DNA of 63,860 bases from a bacterium (GTDB taxonomy: Bacteria; Bdellovibrionota_C; UBA2361; RFPC01), in the NCBI GenBank assembly GCA_030431715.1, contig JAUIIO010000023.1, positions 1-63,860 on the forward strand, read 5' to 3'. Positions within the stretch are counted from its first letter, which is position 1, and every line of letters starts with the position of its first letter. Under the pieces are notes generated by a model. That model saw only the letters and a program-made list of their open reading frames with translations, ran no database searches and had not been told where the DNA came from. Both the position numbers and the translations under genes were made by a program. Below are positions 18,093-26,776 of this stretch, one piece after another.

Positions 18093-19916
18093 ATGTGTGG
18101 AATCGCTGGATATTACGGCACACGTCAGATAGATGAGAGCGTTCTTGGCCGCACGCTCGAGCGCATGAGATCCCGCGGACCTGATGCCAGCGGCATTTAT
18201 AAGGGGTCATATCAGGACAAGAACTGCTACCTCCTCCATTCACGCCTGAGCATTATCGATTGCGATCCACGTTCAAATCAACCATTTGTTCGGAATGGGC
18301 AAAGCCTCGTTTATAACGGCGAGATCTATAATTATATCGAGCTTCGAGAAAAGCTCCTAGCCAGCGGGAAGCAGCTTACTACTTCATCAGACACCGAAGT
18401 GCTCTACGAACTTCTGGTTGCCGAAGGCCCGGATTCACTCAAAAAATGTGAGGGGATGTGGGCTTTTGCCCTGTTTAATGAAGCGAATGGCGAACTTCTC
18501 CTTTCGCGCGACAGGTTTTCCGAGAAACCACTCTTCATTTTTGAAGACGACACAGGGATTTACTTTGCTTCCGAAATTCCAATCCTGCAATGTCTCCTGA
18601 GAGAGAAGCTCAAGATAAATGAAGAACATCTTTTGCGCTATCTCGTCAATGGATATCGCTCCCTCTACAAACAGTCCGGCACTTACTATCAGGATCTCCA
18701 TGAGCTCCCATCAGCTACTACGCTTCTTATTTCGCCTGACCTCCAGAAAAAATCATCCCGCTACTGGAGGCCAACATTTCATCCAGTCGACATGAGCAAT
18801 GAAGAAGCAGTTAACGGCTTTCGTGAGAGATTCTTCAAGAGTGTAGAAATGCGTCTGCGCTCTGATGTGCCTTTGGCTTTTTGTCTGAGCGGGGGAGTGG
18901 ATTCATCCTCCATTGTTTCGATAGCTTCTAAAGTCTTTGGGTGCGACGTCGCTACTTATTCTATCATCGACAATGATCCTCGATACAACGAGGACGTCAA
19001 CATTTCAAAAGTAGTTGCAGATCTGAAGTGCGCCTCAAAGAAAGTAGAGATCAGTTTCCGCGATGATTTTCTGGGGCATCTTTCTGAGCTTATTAGATAT
19101 AGAGGCATTCCAATCTGTACTATTTCTTACTACGTGCACTCTTATCTTTCAGAAGCTATTGCCGCAGATGGATTTAAAGTTGTGCTTTCTGGTACTGCTG
19201 CTGACGAACTCTGCAGTGGATATTACGATCATTTTCTGTACTATTTTGCACAAACTCGTGGATTAAAGGAGTGCGAAACAGAACGTACGGCCTGGCAAAA
19301 ACATGTCCTCCCGGTCGTTAGAAATCCTCATCTCCAAGACCCCGATCTCTTTGTAAAAAATCAAACATTTCGAGATTATATCTACTTAAATAATGACGTC
19401 TTCACTGCACTTCTCAAAAAACCATTTGCGGAAAAGTTTCGGGAAAACGCCTATTGTGATGACCTTCTCAGGAACAGAATGCTCAATGAGCTTTTCGTCG
19501 AGAGTATCCCCGTCATATTGAGAGAAGATGACTATAACTCAATGAAGTATTCGCTTGAAAACCGCAGCCCGTTTCTTGATACCGAGCTTTTCTCTTTTTG
19601 TTATTCGATTCCCACAAAATACATTATCAGGAATGGATACGGAAAGCCCGTACTGCGAGATGCCATGAAGGGTCTGTTAACTGAAGATGTTCGCACGGAT
19701 AGAACTAAGAGGGGGTTTAATGCCTCAATACAGTCCGCGCTTGACCTCGGACATCCAGAAACGCAGGCATACCTTCTGGCAGATAGTCCAATTTTTGATT
19801 ACTTGCAACGAGAGCAAATTCGAGAAGTCCTTTCACAGGAAACACTTTCGAATAGCTACAGTAAATTTCTTTTTAACTTTATTAATGCGAAAATTTTCCT
19901 AGAACTGAATTGCTAA
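18093..19916 (+). CDS. asnB: Asparagine synthase (glutamine-hydrolysing) family protein
   Basis: A 607-residue enzyme with a class II glutaminase domain (Cys2 of MCGIAGYYG is the nucleophile, RGPDASG near residue 30, YNGEIYNY near 75) and a synthetase domain with the PP-loop CLSGGVDSSSIVSIAS near 265. Members in glycan clusters are often not asparagine biosynthetic: they amidate a sugar carboxylate or supply ammonia for a partner. Here it lies in a cluster with a WbpG-like amidotransferase that lacks its HisH/HisF partners. The 3' end overlaps the convergent FkbM gene by 4 nt. Confidence 0.88.
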   Translation: MCGIAGYYGTRQIDESVLGRTLERMRSRGPDASGIYKGSYQDKNCYLLHSRLSIIDCDPRSNQPFVRNGQSLVYNGEIYNYIELREKLLASGKQLTTSSDTEVLYELLVAEGPDSLKKCEGMWAFALFNEANGELLLSRDRFSEKPLFIFEDDTGIYFASEIPILQCLLREKLKINEEHLLRYLVNGYRSLYKQSGTYYQDLHELPSATTLLISPDLQKKSSRYWRPTFHPVDMSNEEAVNGFRERFFKSVEMRLRSDVPLAFCLSGGVDSSSIVSIASKVFGCDVATYSIIDNDPRYNEDVNISKVVADLKCASKKVEISFRDDFLGHLSELIRYRGIPICTISYYVHSYLSEAIAADGFKVVLSGTAADELCSGYYDHFLYYFAQTRGLKECETERTAWQKHVLPVVRNPHLQDPDLFVKNQTFRDYIYLNNDVFTALLKKPFAEKFRENAYCDDLLRNRMLNELFVESIPVILREDDYNSMKYSLENRSPFLDTELFSFCYSIPTKYIIRNGYGKPVLRDAMKGLLTEDVRTDRTKRGFNASIQSALDLGHPETQAYLLADSPIFDYLQREQIREVLSQETLSNSYSKFLFNFINAKIFLELNC

Positions 19917-20614
19917 GAGAGCAGCTCATCGACCATAATTGCAGTGTGCACAGACTGTGAATACAAACGATAGTTTTTTTGCGCAAAAAATGAACACAAT
20001 GGCTCTCCCTGAATGTCGCTCAGATCTAGCTCTAAACAAAGTATTTTTGGGCGATACTTCTTAAAGTCAAGTGAGTAAAGTATAGGCTTCTCAAGTCCTT
20101 CGGTATCCACATTTAACACATCAATATTCGGATTCGTCAAGTTTTCTTCCAAGAGTGCATTTATAGTTTCCGTTTGCACAGTAACGATTTCTCTTATAGG
20201 TGAATACACAGGCATTTTCATAATATCATCTTTGCTCATGTCTGAGAGCTGATTATATGCGCCTTCTTCGTGCATAATATAGAAGAGCTCTTTTTCACTA
20301 TCTGAAATAGCTGCTTGAATACTGACATCTTCAGGACGTTGTGCTTTACAGAGTTCAATTGCTGTTGGATTCGGATCGATATTAACTCCACGCCAACCGA
20401 GGAGATACAATAAGTAGGTGTTTGAAAATCGCACCGGATGATAGGCACCTATATCAACGAAACATCCTTTAGGCTCGTTTGGGTGACGTTCGTAATAGTG
20501 ATAAAAAAAAGTCGATACGACAATATCCTCTCCATGCTGCGAAAATGTCAGCTTGCCGTGAGCGTCTATGTCGGGATTATAGTTCTGGCCCTTAATCTGA
20601 TGCAGCTTAATCAT
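19913..20614 (-). CDS. FkbM family methyltransferase
   Basis: A 233-residue SAM-dependent methyltransferase of the FkbM family: GCFVDIGAYHPVRFSNT (SAM-binding glycine loop), NIDPNP at the end of strand 2, and VLNVDTEGLEKPIL near residue 165. FkbM enzymes O-methylate sugar or polyketide hydroxyls. It is transcribed alone, convergent with asnB (4-nt overlap) and followed by a 38-bp gap before the next leftward gene's stop. The acceptor is unknown, but glycan O-methylation is the most natural reading. Confidence 0.82.
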   Translation of the reverse strand: MIKLHQIKGQNYNPDIDAHGKLTFSQHGEDIVVSTFFYHYYERHPNEPKGCFVDIGAYHPVRFSNTYLLYLLGWRGVNIDPNPTAIELCKAQRPEDVSIQAAISDSEKELFYIMHEEGAYNQLSDMSKDDIMKMPVYSPIREIVTVQTETINALLEENLTNPNIDVLNVDTEGLEKPILYSLDFKKYRPKILCLELDLSDIQGEPLCSFFAQKNYRLYSQSVHTAIMVDELLS

Positions 20615-20652
20615 AGTAGCAATCTTTAATCAAACACTTGTCGCAAAACAGC

Positions 20653-21798
20653 TTAGCTCACCGATTTTTCGCCATCACCGTCAGTTCCACTAGTGGGCAC
20701 ACCAATTAACTTGTCTCGCTGTATATCTCGCATATTGTCCGAGAATTCAGCAAAGTTTGTACTATTCTCGTCACCATATAAAAAATCCGAGTCATTGATA
20801 TACCATTTAAGATATTGTTGGTAGCCTCTCTTAAGAGGAAAAGAAGGTGCATAGCCTAGAAGAGATTTGGCTTTATCTACGCAAAGAGTGCCTCGTGTCG
20901 GCATAAGTTTATCTTTCTCTTCAAAGTAGATAGAGGCCTCTGGGAATGTGCTCTTTAGGACCTCAATCATGTCTGCAAGACTTCTTGACTCGCCGTAGGT
21001 CAGGTTAAAGATCTCATTTCTAGCATTACCGTTCTCCATGGTAAGAATAATACCATTTACAAGATCTTGAATATATGTAAAATCGAGGCGATCTTCGCCG
21101 TCTCCGTTTACCCTTATCTCTTTTCCAGCGAGTGCATTTTCAGCAAAAATTTGTCCCACTCGCCTACTTACGCACCTTTCACCATAAAGCGCTGATGGTC
21201 GCACTATTGTATAAGGCAGACCAAACACTTGATTATACGCTATGACAATTTTTTCTCCAGCAAACTTAAGGGCTCCATAGATACCAAGAGGCTCACAAGG
21301 CGTATCCTCAAAAACTTGGTCAGCTCTAAAGTTGCCGTATACCATACTTGAGGAGAAGTAAATAAAATGTGTGCCTAGATCTCTACAGGCATCAAGCGCG
21401 TTCTCCAGTGTGCGCAAACTGTGATCAAAAGTTGTATAAGGATCTTTATTAGATCGATTAGCATGCGCGACGGCCGCCAAGTGCACTACAACATTCGGCT
21501 GAATCTCACCAATAATCTTAGACAATACATGATACTCACGCGCATCCTGAACTAACAGCGGAATCTGCCTCAATTCTAGAAGTTTAATACGCTGATTTAT
21601 AAGACGAGAATAAAATTCTTTATTTGGTATCTGATTATCTTTTGAAATCAGGCTTAAAAGGTTGTTTACCTGCAGGCCGTCAACAATCGTTACTTCGGCC
21701 CCCCTTTTCCGCAATTCAAGGGCCAGATGATGTCCGATAAATCCTGCCCCCCCTATGAGTAGGACTCTTATTCCTTCTACTGACCTCATCGCACTCAC
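20653..21798 (-). CDS. NAD-dependent nucleotide-sugar epimerase (GalE-like SDR)
   Basis: A 381-residue extended SDR: LLIGGAGFIGHHLALEL near residue 13, HLAAVAHANRSNKDP near 105, SSSMVYG near 150 and YGALKFAGEKI near 170 (Tyr and Lys of the catalytic set), and IRVNGDGEDRLDFTYIQDL near 240, which is the classic GalE/WbpP nucleotide-sugar stretch. It probably interconverts a UDP- or GDP-sugar. The frame opens with GTG at 21798; ATG at 21789 is equally possible. It is divergent from the rightward unit at 21951, with 152 bp between them. Confidence 0.85.
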   Translation of the reverse strand: MSAMRSVEGIRVLLIGGAGFIGHHLALELRKRGAEVTIVDGLQVNNLLSLISKDNQIPNKEFYSRLINQRIKLLELRQIPLLVQDAREYHVLSKIIGEIQPNVVVHLAAVAHANRSNKDPYTTFDHSLRTLENALDACRDLGTHFIYFSSSMVYGNFRADQVFEDTPCEPLGIYGALKFAGEKIVIAYNQVFGLPYTIVRPSALYGERCVSRRVGQIFAENALAGKEIRVNGDGEDRLDFTYIQDLVNGIILTMENGNARNEIFNLTYGESRSLADMIEVLKSTFPEASIYFEEKDKLMPTRGTLCVDKAKSLLGYAPSFPLKRGYQQYLKWYINDSDFLYGDENSTNFAEFSDNMRDIQRDKLIGVPTSGTDGDGEKSVS

Positions 21799-21950
21799 AA
21801 TTTTGCTCTCATATGATTATGATTATGCTTGTAAAGATATAGATGATCAAGGACTTAGGAACGATTCTCGTCTGAAGTATCTACCTGAACTTACTGAATC
21901 TTACGACCATAGATCTGCTTCTAAAGTATCAAGGTCCTAATAGAGGGAAC

Positions 21951-22889
21951 ATGAAGAATCAAGAATGCGAAAAAGCGAAACCCACTGCGATGGTATGCTT
22001 CTGCTATCGCAAGCGTCACTGTGATCTCGTAGATGCCTATGAACGCCTCGGAAGCTTAAAGGCTCTTGAACAAGAGCTTAATATCGGGCGCGCCTGCGGC
22101 GGATGTAAAGTGGTGCTTGAATCGCTTTTCGGCGAGCAGAGCAGTGATATAAATGCCATGGAATCTGGCGCAACCGGTCACCTATCCTGCGTGCAGCCTG
22201 GTAGCAGAATCATGAAAGGATTTGTCATATCAACCGATGAGCTTGACACAAAAATCTATTCATCAAATGCGGTCGCCCCTCAATTAGGAGATTGTGATAG
22301 CTCCGCTCAACTCGAGTATCTCATTATTGGGCCAAATGGAGTCCCCGTAATTCATCAAAGTCAGCTTGTAAAAACAAATGAAACCTTTCTGCTAGACACT
22401 GCTGAGCTTGACCTTCCTAAACCATTTTTCGGTATGTTTCATCTTGTTTTTGACAGATCAAACTTTGGCGCCTCACGTTTTAACATGTACTGGTACAATG
22501 ACGATGGCATTACTTCGACGCATGAGAATGCTGCTTCTGGGCGGCCAGATGTATTTTTGCCATTTCTGGTCGATGAAAAATTTCTAAAAGGTCCAAATAA
22601 AGTGCACCTCGCAATCATGAATCCTAATGACGAAATCGTTAGACTTTCGCTAAGAGCATTCGATGTTGACGCGAACAATGAGATCGAGTGGGAAGCAGAT
22701 CTCAACGCTAACGGAAGTACCTGGATCGATGCCTCAGAGCATCTCTTTCCGAAACTATTAAAGAAAGTTGATAAGGCACGAGTAAGTCTTCACATACGAT
22801 CAACGAATCAGAATATACATAAGTCGCTTTCTACGTACTTTTTTCTCCATAACAGGAACACAAATACATGGTCAGCCAATCACCTCTAG
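21951..22889 (+). CDS. BFD-like [2Fe-2S] domain fused to an unknown beta-rich domain
   Basis: A 312-residue soluble protein. Residues about 14-60 match the bacterioferritin-associated ferredoxin layout: MVCFCYRKR with Cys16 and Cys18, a 30-residue spacer, then Cys49 and Cys52 in RACGGCKVVLESLF; E. coli Bfd has CxC-x32-CxxC. The remaining roughly 240 residues are rich in predicted strands with an INP-type motif (LAIMNPNDEIVRLSLRAF) and match nothing I recognise. AGAGGG lies upstream of the ATG. It overlaps the next gene by 22 nt and leads a unit with two giant glycosyltransferases. What redox role an Fe-S domain could play in glycan synthesis is unknown. Confidence 0.7.
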   Translation: MKNQECEKAKPTAMVCFCYRKRHCDLVDAYERLGSLKALEQELNIGRACGGCKVVLESLFGEQSSDINAMESGATGHLSCVQPGSRIMKGFVISTDELDTKIYSSNAVAPQLGDCDSSAQLEYLIIGPNGVPVIHQSQLVKTNETFLLDTAELDLPKPFFGMFHLVFDRSNFGASRFNMYWYNDDGITSTHENAASGRPDVFLPFLVDEKFLKGPNKVHLAIMNPNDEIVRLSLRAFDVDANNEIEWEADLNANGSTWIDASEHLFPKLLKKVDKARVSLHIRSTNQNIHKSLSTYFFLHNRNTNTWSANHL

Positions 22890-23647
22890 AATACGATGAG
22901 ATAGACATCTCAACACTGCACTTCGGGGGGTTCCTTCTTCCAAGTGAGAGCTACAAAACCGTTGCGACAATTTTCCCCGGAACAAATTGCAACAGACACT
23001 GGGGGCATCACGGTGACTTTTTCATCGATTTCAACATGTACGAAGCCGGGAAAAAAATAGCTTGTGTGAGCACCAAACATGTCACCGAAAAAGGACATAT
23101 ACAGGTTGATTTTGATGACCTTGCAGATCTTTTCGATAAAAAACTTATGAGCGTCGTGATGTCAGAGTTCCATCACAGTAAAGAAATTCCTGTTGAGCTA
23201 TACTTCTCACACATTCACCGCAAAACCGGGGCCTATGTTTCTTATCCTTCTCTCGGATTTATGGGAGACCAACTGTATCCAGAAACGCATAATACTCAGC
23301 TAGAAAATACGATCTTCTGGCCGGGCATCCCTCAGGGCAAGCAATCTACAGCCGAGGTGCTTCTCGTGAACCCGACACGCTTTCCCTTACAATATCAGAT
23401 AACGCTCTATCATTCAGACAGACAGCTCTCTACCTCTGAGGTCTATAAGCTACCAGCATTTACGCTAAGAGAGCACTGCATTGTTAATGAATTTGCTGCG
23501 TATCGTGACGAGATCGAGAAAAATGGGAATAAATGCTCAATTTGTGTCTCTGCGAGATTTAAGGTTATTGCATACCTCGTTATTAAAAGTAGAAAGAGTG
23601 ACGTAATAACAACCATCGATCACTTTCATTCCTATTGCATTTACTAA
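22868..23647 (+). CDS. Uncharacterised protein paired with the BFD-like protein
   Basis: A 259-residue protein without signal or membrane segment and without a family I recognise. Its second half contains VLLVNPTRFPLQYQITLYHSD followed by a strand-turn pattern (written as separate stretches, about residues 167-200) that resembles the INP..L segment in the C-terminal half of the preceding protein, so the two may share a beta-sandwich domain. It contains several scattered Cys and His residues, including HHGDF and HSYC near the end, but no tight metal cluster. It overlaps the upstream gene by 22 nt and shares a base with the downstream start (TAATG), so it is coupled to both. Confidence 0.6.
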   Translation: MVSQSPLEYDEIDISTLHFGGFLLPSESYKTVATIFPGTNCNRHWGHHGDFFIDFNMYEAGKKIACVSTKHVTEKGHIQVDFDDLADLFDKKLMSVVMSEFHHSKEIPVELYFSHIHRKTGAYVSYPSLGFMGDQLYPETHNTQLENTIFWPGIPQGKQSTAEVLLVNPTRFPLQYQITLYHSDRQLSTSEVYKLPAFTLREHCIVNEFAAYRDEIEKNGNKCSICVSARFKVIAYLVIKSRKSDVITTIDHFHSYCIY

Positions 23648-26600
23648 TGATTGGGACTGCCATGAGCGAAGAGTATAAAGTTGAATTATGCACGGATGAT
23701 TCTCTGATAAACATCAGCCCGAAGAGTTTCAACACTCCACCTGAAATACTTGCACGTATCAGAAAAGTACTGAAGAGAAGCAAATCGATACAAACAATCC
23801 TCTATGCCGACGAGTGCAGTGCTGCCCTCTATATCACGAAAGAGTCATATGAACTCAATGGATCTCTCGAGCAAGCTAGTGCTACTTTTCCAGATCTAGA
23901 TCCTGTCAGGGCATATCATGCCTTCGTAAAGCAAAATCGCAAATCTGGAGTCATTGAACTTCACCGTAACGCTCGTTCACTATTTCACCTTCAGCCAGAG
24001 GCCCCTAGTCCGCGTGTAACATTCTTCTCCCCATTTGGTGCTTGGCAGCTCAATACACAACTCGATTCCATCGTGGGAAATGCGCTTCAGATAAGAGGAG
24101 CTGACTGCCGCGTTATTACCTGCGATGGGATGTTTTATGAAGACTGCTATCTTTTACGCCACAGTGAAGACCCAAAATCTACATGCTCTCGCTGCACACA
24201 TTGTGCCCGACAGATGTTCAATGAGGAGCGGCCGCTCGAGAATACGCCGCTGAGCAATTATGTAAGAGAAGAAGATTGGCAGGCTGCACACTCATGGGTT
24301 GAAGCTATTGCAACTGAGGATCTCAAGAGGGCAACTTTCGAGAATATGCCTATGGGCGAATGGATGATCCCTACTATATGTAGCTATTTCAGATATTCGG
24401 AAGAACATCTTTCTCCCCCGTTACTTACTGATGAAGTTGCAAAAGTTTTTCGAAAATACCTGACGTACGCTTACGTCACTTATCGTGGCATGAGACGGGC
24501 TTTTGAAGAACAGTCAACTACGCACTTAATCATTTTCAACGGAAATGGATTTAGCCAACGTCCTGCACTGGAACTCGCAAAATCTTTAGGAATAAAGGTG
24601 CTTAGCTACCATCCGGGTCTTATAGATAGGAGCTACATGTTTGTTGAGGATGATGTTTCGTGTGCATTACTGCCTCAAATTCAATTTGTAGAGAAATGGA
24701 TGGAGATTCCGCTACAGAAGAATGAACTTGAGAAAGTTAAAAATTATATTTTCGCTCGAGAGTACGGTGTTGGATACAATAGAAGCTCATTTTACGAGAC
24801 GACAAATTCAAGTGTAGACGTGCGGAAAGCACTCCATATTCCTGCTGATAAGAAAATTATCAGTGTCATGACATCAAGTAAATATGAGCTTTCCTATAAT
24901 CCAGAATTTCGTGCACTTCCAGATCAACTCACTTGCCTTACTCACTTGATTGAAATGTTTCGAGAGCGCGAAGACTATTTAGTGATTCGACATCATCCTC
25001 AGATATCAAGCTCCCAAATAGGCTCTCCGGATGGTCATTTCATTTTAGAAATTCTTAAGCAGAAGAAAAACCTGCCAGAGAATGTGCGTATCATCATGCC
25101 AGATGAAGCTATTACCTCATATGAGCTGCTTCGTGAGTCTGACGCATGTATGACATTCTATTCTTCAATTGGCGTAGAAGCTCTTTTTCGTGGCGTACCT
25201 ACTGCAATATTTGAGGGCACCATCAATGCTTTCGCGGCCACAGAGTTCATCTCCAGTTCTGAAGCGCCTCACCTTGCTTCTGTACTCGATCGTTTATTAT
25301 CTCGAAATGGAATGCTCTCTGAGGCAGAACTTCAAAAGGCATATCGATTCGTGCACGCTTTTTATTTTCTCTACTCTGATATTTTTCGCTCGTTCTCTAC
25401 GACTCCAGAGGGTCGGGCAGATATACATATTAAAGATTTAAATGAGCTCCAGCCGGGAACGGATAGAACGCTTGATAAAGTCTGTGATTTCATTTTAGAA
25501 GGCAAAGATTTTCACAATCTTCCCGGTCGTAATGAGAAATCAAGGAGTACTGAGGACGAAGTACACTTTTTACAGGCTGAGAGGTCTGCACTCGTTGATG
25601 TCGCGTCATCTAAAACTTACGGCGATTCTTTACATAAACTTATGCATTCAGATTTTACTATCTGCTCTGATGATCCTGATATGTCCTCAAATATCGGCCC
25701 TGTTGAGAAAATCCACTGGGAACAGAGTCTTCCTTCCTTACTCGCTCAGCTAGATTCCTTACTCTGCAAGGTAGAAACTTCATACGTTGTATTTCATGCG
25801 AAAGGGGTTGAATGGGATGGAACTTTTCTTTCGACCTCTCTGCAGATGCTTCAAGAGCAAAGCCTACACGGTATTGTCTGGGATAGCTGGTTGCTGGGTC
25901 AAGGACTTGAGGCGATTCGCATCTCACTCCGACCTTTTGGTCCAAAAATTTTCTCACCAGCGGACTATGATGAATTCAAATCAAATCCCGTGCTTCTTTT
26001 CTGCACGGGCGTATTTCGCGTCTCTTCACTAAAACAAGTCATTGAGAGTCTTCTCGGTGAAAAACACCTGATACATTGTGGCACAATAGTTGAAATTCTT
26101 GCTCATTTCATCCAACAGAAGAAAGCACTCATGAGCATAAATTCACAGCATGCACTGGCAGACACTCGTGCAATCGACTTGCCGGCGCACTTAATTCCAA
26201 AAGAATCAACTTTAAGAGAGCAATTTCATTCACAAGCAGATAACAAAAAGGAAGGTATCATGACTTTTGAGAATATCGTTTCACTCTACAATTCTGGTGC
26301 ATATGATGAGTTACAAAAGGTTTTACCCGAGCTCTGCTTGCATGACCCACTTTACTACTATCCATCTGCACTTGTTGAAATGAAAGTCGGATCGACTGAC
26401 AGAGCAATTAAGATGCTAAAAGATCTTCTCACACATGTACCAGACCACCTCCACGCTCAAGCTCTCAAGAAGGAAATTGAGCAGATGCAGCCAACGTCGC
26501 AGCCTATTACACGTCAAATAGAGCTTGAATGCTCTCTCGACGACGCACTGTATTGCCTTAAAAATGACGATCTTGAAAAAGCCAGCACCATACTTGATTC

Positions 26601-26772
26601 CATAGAAGGCTCAGGAAAAATTGAGCGAGATTACTTCTATGTGAAAGCTCTCTTCTACTACTCACAGAGTAAGTACACCGACTGCTTACAGGCTCTTAAA
26701 AGAGAGCTCGCTACCTATCCAGAGAACCACCAGGCTCAATCATTCAAACAGGCTATAGAACAGGTGTTGTAA
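23647..26772 (+). CDS. Giant GT-B-type glycan glycosyltransferase with C-terminal TPR
   Basis: A 1041-residue protein. Its N-terminal ~130 residues are unassigned; from about 130 a GT-B-like region carries a Cys set (ITCDGMFYEDC, then TCSRCTHCARQ) and later SYHPGLIDRSY, IRHHPQIS and a donor-site-like FYSSIGVEALFRGVPTAIFEG. Residues about 680-880 resemble a degenerate GT2-type module without a clear DxD. The last ~140 residues are TPR-like (SLYNSGAYDELQK, KASTILDSIE). The start at 23647 overlaps the preceding stop; ATG at 23662 is an alternative. Probably transfers a sugar in the island's glycan; substrates unknown. Confidence 0.65.
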   Translation: MIGTAMSEEYKVELCTDDSLINISPKSFNTPPEILARIRKVLKRSKSIQTILYADECSAALYITKESYELNGSLEQASATFPDLDPVRAYHAFVKQNRKSGVIELHRNARSLFHLQPEAPSPRVTFFSPFGAWQLNTQLDSIVGNALQIRGADCRVITCDGMFYEDCYLLRHSEDPKSTCSRCTHCARQMFNEERPLENTPLSNYVREEDWQAAHSWVEAIATEDLKRATFENMPMGEWMIPTICSYFRYSEEHLSPPLLTDEVAKVFRKYLTYAYVTYRGMRRAFEEQSTTHLIIFNGNGFSQRPALELAKSLGIKVLSYHPGLIDRSYMFVEDDVSCALLPQIQFVEKWMEIPLQKNELEKVKNYIFAREYGVGYNRSSFYETTNSSVDVRKALHIPADKKIISVMTSSKYELSYNPEFRALPDQLTCLTHLIEMFREREDYLVIRHHPQISSSQIGSPDGHFILEILKQKKNLPENVRIIMPDEAITSYELLRESDACMTFYSSIGVEALFRGVPTAIFEGTINAFAATEFISSSEAPHLASVLDRLLSRNGMLSEAELQKAYRFVHAFYFLYSDIFRSFSTTPEGRADIHIKDLNELQPGTDRTLDKVCDFILEGKDFHNLPGRNEKSRSTEDEVHFLQAERSALVDVASSKTYGDSLHKLMHSDFTICSDDPDMSSNIGPVEKIHWEQSLPSLLAQLDSLLCKVETSYVVFHAKGVEWDGTFLSTSLQMLQEQSLHGIVWDSWLLGQGLEAIRISLRPFGPKIFSPADYDEFKSNPVLLFCTGVFRVSSLKQVIESLLGEKHLIHCGTIVEILAHFIQQKKALMSINSQHALADTRAIDLPAHLIPKESTLREQFHSQADNKKEGIMTFENIVSLYNSGAYDELQKVLPELCLHDPLYYYPSALVEMKVGSTDRAIKMLKDLLTHVPDHLHAQALKKEIEQMQPTSQPITRQIELECSLDDALYCLKNDDLEKASTILDSIEGSGKIERDYFYVKALFYYSQSKYTDCLQALKRELATYPENHQAQSFKQAIEQVL

Positions 26773-26776
26773 CTAT

